Origin: Romanomermis culicivorax
Lineage: Eukaryota > Nematoda > Enoplea > Mermithida > Mermithidae
Direction: 5' to 3'
Length of the DNA stretch: 64,000 nt
NCBI GenBank assembly: GCA_963922205.1
Contig: CAWUHX010000088.1
Span: forward strand, 806,001 to 870,000
How positions within the stretch are numbered: position 1 is the stretch's first letter; every line of letters begins with the position of its first letter. Made by a program: the position numbers and the translations under genes. This document shows positions 22,691 through 33,240 of this stretch, piece after piece. The notes below the pieces were generated by a model that made no database searches, was not told the origin of the DNA, and worked only from the letters and a program-made list of their open reading frames with translations.

Positions 22691-23667
22691 AGTTTACCAG
22701 TGAGGTCAAAACTTCCTGCTGCACTGTGTCTGGATTTCCATGCTGCTTACTGTAGAACCTGTTTTTGTGAGTACGTCAATGAATTATCATTTTTTCCGTT
22801 TTTCCAATATTTATTTTATTCTCCATTTGTACGCCACCGGTGAATTTTTGTAATACAGGCAACGCTTTATGATTAAAAGAGGCGATTGAGAAAAGTAACT
22901 TTCACAAATATATATTTTACTCAATTTTGTTTTATTCTAAATCTAGAGAGTGTTACCTTGTCTAGCTGGTTTAAGTCAGGGTTTTTCTCACATAAGCAAT
23001 ATTTCTGGCCTTACCCTTCTTGCGAGGAATCCTTGCAAATTTTGAGAGGGGTGTGGGGAGCACTAGCGTCTCAACAATTATGTAGTTTTATGTTAAATTT
23101 ATGTTATGTATTATAATTACGTGTACAGGGTTTTGAAATTTTTGTAATGTACTTTGAAATAGTGATGTGGATGCGCTTTCGGCTCCCTTTTCCAACCTTA
23201 CCAGGGCGGGATGTTGGCAGGAATGGGATGACTTTTTTGAAAGTGCGATAGAGTGGGCAGGATTGGTGCAATTTTTTCCCACCCACATTTCCCGCTTTTC
23301 AGGCAAAAAGACATTCCTCCTGCAAATGTTTTCAACTAGTAGCTCAAAGAACTATTGCTTTTACTCGATATCCTTACTGTATATTGTAATGTAGAATTCA
23401 GATAATTTTTTCAAATTTATAGATGGAGGCAGTGTTACCAACCAGCGATGCCACGTTTCGGTCTTTCCATCTAATCTGGGTTTTTTTAGTGCTTCTCCTA
23501 AAAAATTAGTTAAGGTATTTTACCGTTTAGGGATTTCTGTTTTCACAATCTGGCAGCACTGTTGCCAACTGCGTAAAACACTGATTTATGAAGCATTTCG
23601 AATCCACAAACTGTGAATGATGCCATGTTGTCGAATAGCTTTAATAATCAGTTGTGATTACATGTTT

Positions 23668-23920
23668 TTACTGTCTGTTTTTTATAAAATGCTTCCGAAT
23701 AGAAAAGTGACACAAATCAGTATCGTCGTCAAAATCGCTTACATAGTGCTCTTATTGTAGAAATTTTTGCTCGGAAAATTGCTAAATGCTAGGTCAGTAT
23801 GCTCACAAATTTCCATTCCTCTATGATATACTGTCTATCAGAAAATCGTGAAAATCTGAAATACTACTCGCTTTCCACACCCATAATCTGGAGGCATTTC
23901 AAGAAAAACAGACTATAAAT
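23668..23920 (+). mobile_element. MITE M1, copy 1 (in DEG/ENaC copy A intron)
   Basis: About 250 bases starting CTGTCTGTTTTTTATAAAAT and ending CATTTCAAGAAAAACAGACTA, so the ends are imperfect inverted repeats (CTGTTTTT..TGCTTCC against GGAGGCATTTC..AACAG). Two more copies lie at 34652-34908 (inverted) and 34958-35205. TA at the outer ends suggests a Tc1/mariner-type target. No coding capacity. Confidence 0.7.
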
Positions 23921-24300
23921 CTATATTGAGAGAATAACTTTGTTTATAGCTAACGTTTTTTTCTGCACACTGCAGACTTTTTAGCCTTCGTGCAGCGTTT
24001 TTTCAGTGATTTCTGCACTGGTGCAGAATTTTTTGAATCACATGTTTGACCACATATACTTTTCTATAATGTGTCAGTCATTGACTGTGAACTTTTACAG
24101 GTCCACTTTTCCGGGCACAAACGTTGATGAAAAGCTTCAGATCTGGTTCTCAAAATCAGATCCACGTCTGGAAATCTGTCATGTTCCTACTCTAAAATCG
24201 AAGTATTTATTGCCATGATTGGCAAAAAACTTTCATTCAAAATACATCAATCCTGTCCTGTAGCAAATTTTTTTTAGAATACTCAACATAAATTACTCAC

Positions 24301-24693
24301 CCATTGTCTAGTTTTCAATAATTTATCTTCAGAGCTCCATTTAGACATCAGAGCGAAATATATTCCTGTGTAATCAAATTGAGAATACAACACTGAACTA
24401 CGCATCACTGACGTTGTACAAAATACGATCGACGGGAATCCCAGCACCTCTTCTTGGCTAGCCACTTTCATGGTAGTTTGAATCTCATATTTCAAGTATC
24501 GTGTGCAATTACTGTAGCATAAGATGCATAGAAGTATCAAACAAAGTATGTGGAGCGCAAACCACGACAAATTACAAAAGTTTGACTTTTTCTCGAATGT
24601 TTTCTCCAAGCCATCAATGGTAGATTCCTTCAATAAAGAAAGCAAATCGAAGGATATTTTTGGTTCAGAAGAAGCTTTAGTTGCTTTCAGCAT
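24301..24693 (-). CDS. DEG/ENaC channel, copy A, first exon (N-terminus, TM1)
   Basis: The exon encodes 131 residues from an ATG at 24693 to a clean donor TGG|GTGAGT at 24300 (phase 0). The cytoplasmic N-terminus has STIDGLEK where the family has a His-Gly motif, so Gly is kept and His is replaced by Asp. TM1 is LSWFALHILCLILLCILCY. It is followed by EEVLGFPSIVFCTTS, the conserved post-TM1 FPxVTIC-like segment. Copy B has an upstream in-frame start (MTTKQ...) that is lost here. The phase-0 donor cannot join the phase-1 exon at 22360 without an intermediate exon, which is not visible between them. Confidence 0.8.
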
Positions 24694-25127
24694 CTGTCTT
24701 GTCTAATATATTAGATGAGGCACGTCTGTATAATGATGGTAGAAGGTTGATTATGAGTGCACATGGACTTAACGTTTTGAGCATTACTAAGACAACGAAC
24801 ATGGTTACAATCCATATGGGTCCACAACTCATGAGATATAATTTTCTGCAACATGTCAAGGAGCATAAAAAATAACCTGATGATGTTTGGGACAAGATTC
24901 TTGATGTCAGGTGTTACAGAGGAATTGGATTCTTGTGCTGCGCAAATGCCTTAAATAAGGATGTCCTTGTGCCAACAGTACATGCGTTCTTACCTACCAC
25001 GCAATTTGTGCCCCTTAAAATTCATCATCGAAGTTATCCTTTTACAAATTAGTCTGACTTGAAGATAAATTCAGGAAAATGGCTACTTGTAGTCATATGA
25101 ATACCAAGGACTAACCGAGACATTGTA
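24694..25127. other. 5' flank of DEG/ENaC copy A, right edge of the duplication
   Basis: Homology with 44407-44765 continues to about 25050 (shared blocks AACATGGTTACAATCCAT, AATAAGGATGT, AAAATTCATCAT). It should include the promoter of the channel gene, but no core element can be named. After 25050 the copies are unrelated. Confidence 0.5.
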
Positions 25128-26268
25128 GCGCGGGCGTTCGAGCATAGGGACATTAGAGCGCCGACAGTAGAGGCTGAGACATTAGAGTGCAGGACAATAG
25201 AGGACGGGCACTAGAGCATGGACATTACCGCGCAGAGACATTAGAATGCGGACATTAGAGCGCAGGACACTAGAGCACAGGGACCACAGAATGCAGACAT
25301 TAGAGACAATCAGATGCAGGGGAAGGGCTGGCCGCGCCCCCTGAACTAATGTTCTAAAAATAAAAATTATCAAGGTAATGGTTAAATGCAAATTATTATG
25401 AATCTGCAAAAACTAATTACTGCAGCTAAAACTAATTTTTTTCGAATATCTCCTTGTGCCATCTATCACCTATTTTCCTGCCATTTGCCCCATTGTTTCG
25501 TTTTTTTCGTCTGGCTTTGTTGAAAAAAAAATTTTAAAAAAATTAGAAAAGAAGTAAAAAAATGAGAAGAAAAAGAAAAAGAAAAGATAAGAAAAAAAGA
25601 AAAAAAGAAAAATAAGAAAGAAAGAAAAAAAGAGAAAAATGAGAAAAAGAGAAAAAATCCGTTTGTATGTCGATGCAAATAATTTTACAAAAATATGAAA
25701 ATTGTAAGTGAAAAATTTCAGCCCTCCCCACAAAAAAGTCCTGCATCAGCCACTGGAACAATAGAGCAGAATGAGATTAGAGCACAGGACAACAGAGCAT
25801 AGACAGTTGAGCACCGAGACATTAGAGTGCAGGACAATAGAGCACATAAATATTAGATCATAGGAAAATAAAATAATGAGAAAAATAAGTAAATTTCAGC
25901 TCAAAAATACCGCCTTTGCAGTATTTTGTCAAAAGTTGTGAAAGACACAAAAATCGCAAATAGTTGACTTTTGAACCTCTGAATAAAATTGTTTCATTTT
26001 GCTATTTTCGAATTCATCTTGAATTTCTAACTCACATTCAGAAGCACACATTCGGTTATTTGTCAGCCTTTGAAATGAAGCTGCTTGCATAGTGTTCTTT
26101 GTCATGTTTAAAAAATGTTCCTGTACTCTATGGTCGCTCTATTGTTCTGCGCTCTAATGTCCCTGCGCTCTATTGTCCTGCACTCTATGGTCGTGTGCTA
26201 TAATGTATCTGAGCTCTAATGTCCACACTATAATGTCCATGCTCTATTGACCACGCTCTATGTCCAGT
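25128..26268. mobile_element. Fold-back-type element F2 with ACATTAGAGCGCAGG repeat arms
   Basis: The left arm (about 25128-25315) is a run of degenerate 13-base-scale units such as GACATTAGAGCGCAGGACA and ACTAGAGCACAGGGAC. The right arm (about 26130-26262) is the same family in reverse complement (GCGCTCTAATGTCCCTGCGC, CTCTATTGTCCTGCACTC). A third, plus-oriented cluster sits at 25762-25862. The centre contains a polypurine tract and no transposase. Architecture matches F1 although the unit sequence is unrelated. Confidence 0.65.
25530..25662 (+). repeat. Polypurine (A/G) low-complexity tract
   Basis: About 130 bases made only of A and G with rare T (AAGAAAAAGAAAAAGAAAAG-type). The Phe/Ser-rich frames on the opposite strand are translations of this tract. 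Confidence 0.85.
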
Positions 26269-26915
26269 CAGAATACAAAGATAGTCAAGATGAATACGAC
26301 TTTGGACACTGAAACTTGAAGGAAAATTTGGCAAGCCATGTTCTGACTAGCATGAAATCTTTGGCCACAGTAAAAAGTAGCAGAAAAAATAAACATTAAG
26401 GTTAAGTGAATCTCATAAAAATGAAAGAGCGGGGTTTTCTGCCCAAAAGATTAAAATTATGTAGTGTTATCGTCTAGAAGTTTGAATATCAGCAAATTTA
26501 ATTAATAATTTAACACTTACGAATTATTTTATTGAGGGGAATAAAACCATGAAGAAAATAAATCTGTTTTATCTTAATTTTGTTAATCCTTTGTGTTCAT
26601 TTACTGTGCTGATCCATGCAAATTTTATTCAAATCTATTTCTGGTGCTGGAACCAGTTGCACCTGTTGCTGCCAAAGACTATGACATCAGGAGGCAGTAC
26701 TGCCTACATCTGGGACATTCTTAGTCTTAGGAGTAAAAGGAATTCTGGGACTGCATTTGGGGTTTTGAATATGGGAACATCAGTATATGTGGTTTAATTA
26801 TAAACTTGAAAGTCTTTGTGATTCATATTTTTCTGGAACAAAAATACTGTCGCTTCTGTACGCAGTGTTCGTGGAAATTTAAAATATCAATAAAATTAAT
26901 GATAGAAGTTAAAAT
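26269..26915. other. Unassigned AT-rich stretch
   Basis: Contains an 82-codon plus frame (26549-26797) without recognisable motifs. No gene is supported. Confidence 0.35.
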
Positions 26916-26985
26916 GAATAATAATGACTATTACAATAATCATAATAATAAGAGTAATAACAACAATAATGAAAATTATAATAGT
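26916..26985 (+). repeat. AAT/AAC-type microsatellite
   Basis: Imperfect trinucleotide run (AATAATAATGAC, AATAATAAGAGTAATAACAA). The asparagine-rich frame across it is a by-product. Confidence 0.75.
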
Positions 26986-27284
26986 TTCAAATTTACTAGT
27001 CCAAATTTTACTCACTCTTATTCTGGTTTTGCCATTCTTGAGTCACGAGTTTTGCTACACTCATGGAACAAGTATATCCTAAAAAATTAACCGAACTAAA
27101 CTGTTATTGAATGGGATATTTTTACACCATAAACTCAATGTGGATAAGCCATTACGGGAATACAAGGGATGGGAGGATGGGGAGTCTGAACACCTATCAA
27201 GTTTTGACTGACTCTCAGCATATTCTTGCACGCCCCAAGCAGATTCAACCTCCCAACATACATCAAGAATATGATGAAAGAAAA

Positions 27285-27590
27285 GGAAGAAAATGTAGCT
27301 CAGATGCTAGGACACCTCTTTTTCTTTTCGCGAAAGAAAAAAATCCATCTCAGCTCCTGTCCTTGCTGGCCCCCAGTAGAATTTCCTTGCTGTTCATAAT
27401 TGCATTCTATCATTATTCTTCATAATAAAGCCTAAAAGTAAGTGATGAGCAACGTGACACTCGAAACGGGACCAACTGTTTGCCGTAGTCGTTTCAAACC
27501 AGACCCTTTTCACAGAATGTCATTTTTTCCTAGTAAATAGTCTGTGTAAGTCAAGTTTTTGCACGTTGCACCTTCTGAAACAATTTTTTA
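27285..27590 (-). repeat. Dispersed repeat D2, copy 2
   Basis: Aligned with 13590-13905 over its length (GGACACCTCTTTTTC, CCCCAGTAGAATTTCC, ACCAACTGTTTGCCGTAGTC, GCACCTTCTGAAACA). It is directly followed by D1 copy 2. Confidence 0.6.
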
Positions 27591-27830
27591 ACCAGTTTAT
27601 CAGAAAATGCTACGATGGAGCAGAAAAAAAGAATATACTTGCTTAGTTAGTTGCGAAGCTAGGAAAAGGAGTGGACTAGATTTTTGAGAACTTGAGTTGA
27701 AGTATAAAAATCTACTTTGGTAATATTAGTTTTTTATCCTTCTCCATTAAAATTTTTTTTATGTCAGTGGAAAAGTATATTCTGCAGTTTGGTGCATTTT
27801 GTTCTCCCGTAGCATTGTATCAGCCACATA
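27590..27830 (+). repeat. Dispersed repeat D1, copy 2
   Basis: Inverted relative to 1226-1466. Matching blocks: CAGAAAAAAAGAATATACTT, CTAGATTTTTGAGAAC, AAAGTATATTCTGCAG, GTGCATTTTGT. Confidence 0.55.
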
Positions 27831-28340
27831 AAGTCTTTTTGGACGAAAATTATATGCAAGGTAAGGTTTGACCTCACTCAAATGTGGAGAAATACTAAAC
27901 CAATAGCAGTAGCGTTGTAAGTCCTGACTGAACAAAATACTTGTTATAGTGATTTTTTTCAACTCCTGTGAATGAAAAGGCTTCATTAGGCAGTATGAAA
28001 AATGTCGAGATTAGTTGCACTAATCCAGTCTGAGAATAATCAGAATGTCTGAATAAAATTGTTAATCCTCAGTTGTGCTTCATACTGGTTGCTCAGGTAT
28101 TTTTGGTACCTGGCTATACCTACTCAGTTCAATTACAAAAACGGAACATGAGCGCTACACATGTAATCAGGTGACCTGTTTATCAGAATTTCCAACAAAG
28201 ATATTGCATGGGTAAAACACCTATCTATTTACTCCAATGTTCGAATACTTAAACATAGTATTCAGGTTGGGTATACCTGGTTAACACGAGTACTGTGAAG
28301 ACTGGTTGCCCAGGTCATGAGATTTCCAAAGGTTGAAGCA
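27831..28340. other. Unassigned stretch
   Basis: No gene or repeat recognised. GGTATACC/GGTTGCTCAGGT words recur at low frequency (28090-28310). Confidence 0.35.
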
Positions 28341-28432
28341 CAAAATCACTATCAGCTAATCACAAAGTCACTATTAGCTAATCAGAAGGTATCAACTAAT
28401 CACAAGGTATCAGTTAATCACAAAGTCAAGAT
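28340..28432 (+). repeat. Short tandem repeat, about 20-bp unit
   Basis: Four to five units of the type AGCTAATCACAAAGTCACT / AACTAATCACAAGGTATC in tandem. Confidence 0.65.
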
Positions 28433-28734
28433 TATTTTGTTGCAGAACTAACAATTGTCACACAACTCTTAAGATTAGCAAATTCTAAGGTGTGAACCCC
28501 CTGGCTTCAACCCGTAAAACTCTACTTCCATGTATAAAGTATGCCTGAAGCTTTAACCAGTAAAATTATACTTTCATGTAGAAAGTGCGCCCTAAGGTTC
28601 GACAGGTACGATTTTGTATTAACTAACGATTTTTGTAAAAAAGCTTACTTGATGCCAAAGTAGTAACATTTAAATTTAAGAAAGGGCTGACCCAGCGAAC
28701 AGTTTCATGTGTTCGGCTTATATAAATTGTATAA

Positions 28735-28885
28735 TTTTCTGCTTCAATGCTAGCACACCTCTTTTTGTAACCAAAAATTAATTTCCATCCCAGCCTCTGT
28801 CCTGGCTGACCCTCAGTAGAACTTCTATTCTTCACAAATAAGTCAAAAACCAGTGAATAGCTACATCACCCCCGAAAACGGACCT
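28735..28885 (-). repeat. Dispersed repeat D2, copy 3 (partial)
   Basis: Carries the left half of D2: AGCACACCTCTTTTT, CATCCCAGCCTCTGTCC, CCCTCAGTAGAACTTC. The right half (the GTTTGCCGTAGTC part) is absent; a TIR element follows immediately. Confidence 0.55.
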
Positions 28886-28892
28886 GGCAAGA

Positions 28893-29986
28893 TAAGCCAA
28901 ATATGTTTGATGTGGGGCTTCCTTAAAAGTTGATATGATAATCTTTTTAAAGCACAAGGCAGACGCTTAAAAGGCAGATACGAGTGGTGAGTTTCACAAA
29001 TAGTTCATCACACTTAAATAGCAGAGACAACGTTTCGTTTCTTCCACAAAAAAATTCCTTTTAAGAAAAGCATTACGCGCCAAAAAAATTCTAAAAAATA
29101 CTTAAACTTTCGGCATAATTTGAAGAGAACAGATAGAACTGCATACTGTAGTTTCGTGAAACAATGGCGGACTACGCATGAGAATGTCAGAAACTGCACT
29201 AGCACAGTTCACGAGATCAAGGTGTTGACATTCAACGAATGCATTACGTGGAAGCAGTCATATTTTCTAGTTACATAATACAAAAGTACATGACATGCTT
29301 TACATAATAGTATGTAACTGGAAACTTGTGGCTTATTGACTTTAATGCGTTTTTTCTATTTCAGTCATCTTGAGGCACAAGTAAAACCATTCACTTTTAA
29401 TGTTGGTGATGCAGACAATTTACTGTAGCAAAACTTAATTTTTTGTTGTTCCTTATTTTAATTTTTTTCATCAATTTCATATTCTTTCATCACTTTCTGT
29501 TTTTCTCTCCGACTTTGGCTGCCGGAACGGACCTAGTAACATGAGCGAAATCGGGACAAGGTCGTCCTATCTACTATTCAATGTCAACGAGGGAGTAAGT
29601 TTAATTTTGGCTGACTTCTTGTTCTGCTCTTGAAAATCGCGAAACACAACAACGGAACATTAAATACAAGCAAAACAACAAAAAACCAGACCTACACTAC
29701 TGCTAAGGTCTAAGTAATTCTTCAAATGATGAAACTTGTAATTATTTTATATTGTTGTGGTATCCAATAATTGTTTAAAAATTTCAGGGGCGGGTATATA
29801 TTTTTCTTAAAAGGAAATTTTTTGTGGAGGTAACGAAACCTTGTCTCTGTTTCTTAAGTTCATGTCTTTGCTGGACTTTTTGCCAAACATTACTTCTATC
29901 AGCCTTTTGAGGGTCTGCCTTTTTTCAAAAGCTTATCATATCAACTTTTAAGAAATCCTTACACCAAACATATTCAGTTTGGCTTA
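28893..29986. mobile_element. TIR element T3, about 1.1 kb, non-autonomous
   Basis: The left arm TAAGCCAAATATGTTTGATG ... TTAAAAGTTGATATGATAA is repeated as its reverse complement at 29900-29986 (TTATCATATCAACTTTTAAG ... TTTGGCTTA). Inverted similarity covers roughly 90-100 bases per arm, including the AAAAGGCAG/CTGCCTTTT blocks. The roughly 900-base centre holds no transposase-like frame. Confidence 0.6.
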
Positions 29987-30279
29987 CAAGCCTCTGGCAT
30001 TTTTCCAGGTATCTGATTTTTAAGTATTCAAAGAATCATGCCATTAATCTTTTACATTGTTCAGAAATCGATGATGAGATGGTGCTAAAACTGTTATTAT
30101 ATAGCAAAAAATCGTGTTTTTTATTGAATTTGACTATCATGGTTCCGCCACAAAACTCATACACATTACTTTTTTCATTTGCAAAATTACACTTCTGTCA
30201 TGAGCTCATGTGTTCCTTTTTTTCATGAAAAAATTTTTTTCATGAAAAAACACCCATTGATGTATTACCTTGTCTATTT

Positions 30280-31005
30280 CCGGATCAAGTTGATATGACT
30301 CTGATGACAAACTTTTAAACATCAGATCATGCTTCTTCATTATTTGACTTGGATAAAAAATTTACTCACATCAGATTACACTGAAAACAACACCCAGCAA
30401 CTGCTCTGCATCGAATTTCATCAAAAACAACTGTTTATCTACTAATTTTTTATTTGCAGGTCAACTTGATTTGATACAGATAAAAAAATTGCGGACATCA
30501 TATCACATTGCAAACAATACAAAACAACTGCTCTGCATCGAATTTTATCAAAAACGACTGTTGACCTACTAATTTTTTTACTTCCGGCTCAACTTGATCT
30601 GATCCAAATAAAAAATTTGCAGACATACGATCACATTGAACAAAATACCCAGAAACTGCTCTGCAACGAACTTCATCAAAAACAACGATTGATCTGCCAA
30701 CTTTTGTACTTCCTGATCAGCTTGATCTGATCTAGATCTTTCAGATATCAGATCACACTGAAAACAATACCCTGCGATTGATCTGCATCGAATTTAATCA
30801 AAAACTACTGTTTATCTTCTAATTTTTTTGATTTGCAGGTCAACTTGATCTGATCTAGATAAAAAAATTGCGGACTTCAGATCACATTGAAAAGAATATT
30901 AAAAAGAATAAAAAGAACGGTTCAGCGAATTTAATCAAAAACAACTATTGATCTACTAATTTTTTGTTTCCGGATCGACTTCATCTGCTTTGCATCAGAT
31001 CAACA
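30280..31005 (+). repeat. Minisatellite, about 115-130-bp unit, 5-6 copies
   Basis: Units share GGTCAACTTGATCTGATC, ATCAGATCACATTGAAAACA, CTGCTCTGCATCGAATTT and ATCAAAAACAACTGTTGATC, then a CTACTAATTTTTT linker. Unit length varies with A/T runs and internal deletions; the last units (after 30890) are degraded. Confidence 0.75.
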
Positions 31006-31689
31006 AACTTCAAATATCAAGCACAAAAGCTCTGAAATATCATCTGACACATAAATCAATCATTATTTTATTACAGGAACCACAACCAAGATGTCCGATA
31101 AATATACAACATGCTACGGCCAAATCTTTTTTTTTATGTGACTTAGTTTAATTCAAAATTTTCACTTCCAGTGATTTTTTCCGAAAAAAAGAAAAAAACT
31201 TCTCAATGAATTTTCGGTACGCCGGATCGATCGGAATCGCTTTCGGAAGCTGAACTTGAAAAAAAATTGTCTTGATAGAGATAGAGATGAGCAATCGATT
31301 TCTATAATCTTGAAATGACTGAAAAAAGTGATCATCGAAAAGTACATATCATGAACGAAAAATTTATTGAGTAGTCAACGAGCCTCTCAAAACTTGGATA
31401 AAATTTTGGCTGCAACGTCGCCGCATCGATCATTTCAAAATGAATGAAGTATGGAACAAGTGTTCAAGAACAATACATGTTCGGATAACTCGGACTACCC
31501 GACTGAACCTAGACCTGTTACTGACATCTAGTTCATATAATAAGTTTTATCTTAAGCCAAATTTTATTTAACACAAGCAACAAAAAAAATTTCCGAAAAA
31601 GTAAAATCGAAAAACGATTATTAAAAATAAGAAAATGTGTTGAATTTTTCAATAAGTTATAGAAAAGAATAAAAAATTATATGAAGCTT
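31006..31689. other. Unassigned AT-rich stretch
   Basis: Contains about 60 bases (31340-31400) similar to the weak kinase-like relic at 17.8 kb. No intact frame. Confidence 0.35.
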
Positions 31690-31750
31690 CTAAGCAAAGC
31701 TATCGGCAACAAGTTTCCATTGACATGAATTCATCTCTCAATATAGTGAT
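31690..31750 (-). pseudogene. Relic of an Srsx-like receptor (TM3 entry region)
   Basis: About 60 bases match 14655-14720 in the intact receptor, including an exact GTTTCCATTGACATGAATTC. On the minus strand this corresponds to receptor residues about 88-104, with the Trp codon at position 100 changed to a TAG stop. Nothing else of the receptor is present, so it is a remnant of a duplicated gene. Confidence 0.6.
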
Positions 31751-32340
31751 GTCCGTGTACCACGAGATAATTTTTGAAAAACACTAAATCATTGTTGTTT
31801 GGAGTTTTTGAGTTGTGTTGGAATTCGAGATAAGCCCGGGCCATACAGATGAAGCCGCGGCCCCGCCTGCTATGCTAGAAGGATTTACAGATTCTAACCT
31901 CTTCCCTCTGGTTGCTTCAACCAATGGAATATTTTGCCTCTTTTACCTGAACTTCACATAATCGTGCTGAATAAATAGGACACCTTTACTAGCAAGTAAA
32001 CCCCACTCTCAGACCAATAGGGGTGCCCCCAATATCGTGATCAATAGCTCCCAAAATCGTCCTCTTTCTGAAATAATGGTGTCCACACCAAAACCGTAGA
32101 TCCAAAGGAATATTGTTATTTCTCCTGCTTTTTTCAATTCATTTCGCGGTTTTCAAATCTTGCCCCACTTTTTTCAATTCATGTTCCAGTTTTTTCATTC
32201 AAATTTGAACTGTTTTCGATTCAGCGAGGAATTGTTGCACTGCCAATTGTACAAATGAAATATTAAACTATTGAGCTTCTAATGTCCATGTGATCAGTTT
32301 CCAAGAAATTTGACGCACTTCTCCAGTAATTAGATTGTTA
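31751..32340. other. Unassigned stretch
   Basis: Locally GC-richer around 31840-31870 (GAAGCCGCGGCCCCGCC). A TGTTGGAATTC start and a GAATAAATAGG polyadenylation-like word suggest a possible old LTR, but no matching end was found. Confidence 0.3.
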
Positions 32341-33240
32341 CTTCCAATTCAAGAACTGTCACGCCGATGTGACGTTGAAATGCGAAAAGGGGGGCTTTTG
32401 GATATTTTAATATTTAAAATAAATAACAAATTGAATAGTTACACGAAATTAAGTTCGAGTTAAAACGTCCGTCGTTCCGATAGTTGAAAGAAAAGTTGCC
32501 GGCGATTACACAGGTATACTGTATGCGATGCAAAAGCCCCAAAGGTGAGCAAAGGGTGACGATCCAATCGTCGTTGGCCGTAGGGCAGGTTCCCTGGCGC
32601 TTGAAAAGTCGACAATTACAGTGTTGTAGGGACGACCCTACGCTCCAAAAAAATGGTTCCCAAAACGTAAGCGTGAGAACCGAAGGTCGTCGAAGAATAA
32701 GAATGAGAATCTCCTCGATTCTCGTGTTGATTATCCATCAGGACGTAGTCGTGGAACCAATCAAAATTGGGCAGTCTTTTGGACCGCCCATCCGAGTGCA
32801 CAGGTGCCATACTGTGCGGTTACTGTAGATTGTCACATGTGAGCATGCACAGCTCGTGTTTTGCATACATTTGGGCTTTTGCATAATTTTATGTGGATTA
32901 TCGAAAAGGGCCCTGCTGTGTGCACAGGCCCATTGTTGGATATTTTTGTAATTATTAGACCTTTGGTGTTTCTCGGAATGACGGTTAAACAATAGAAAAA
33001 GACGAAAACAAAGTACTTAACGAGAGTAACTAATTGTAGCGGAAAAGATGAAAACAAAGTACTTAAGGAAAGTAACTGAAATTGCAGCAAAAGAAAACCT
33101 ATTTGTACATAAATGAAAAACATATTTTTTACATTAGTCGGAAAAATGAGATCTTACAAAATTTCACTCTTCATTACAGAACCACCTGATTTATTCTGAA
33201 TGTACAGATCACTGCACCGAAGAATTCTATATCGAGAGGA
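32341..33240. other. Unassigned stretch with a 114-codon plus frame
   Basis: The frame at 32484-32828 begins near MKEKLPAITQVYCMRCKSPK and has one CxxC and one CC pair plus an Arg-rich middle; I do not recognise it. CpG is locally frequent, suggesting a younger insertion. The remaining 400 bases are AT-rich without features. Confidence 0.3.

Noticed and set aside
23088..23306. Minus-strand 72-codon frame as the missing exon 2 of channel copy A
   Set aside because: Lacks the T-x-x-G-x-C-x-T-F-N motif, suitable splice sites and any match to exon 2 of copy B.
25466..25761. Phe/Ser-rich frames resembling membrane proteins
   Set aside because: Antisense reading of a polypurine tract.
31814..32095. 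Possible copia-type LTR starting TGTTGGAATTC
   Set aside because: No matching terminal inverted end, target-site duplication or second copy was found.
32484..32828. Possible zinc-ribbon protein (YCMRCKSPK start)
   Set aside because: The second cysteine pair is a CC doublet at the wrong spacing and no conserved glycine context follows; left as an unassigned frame.
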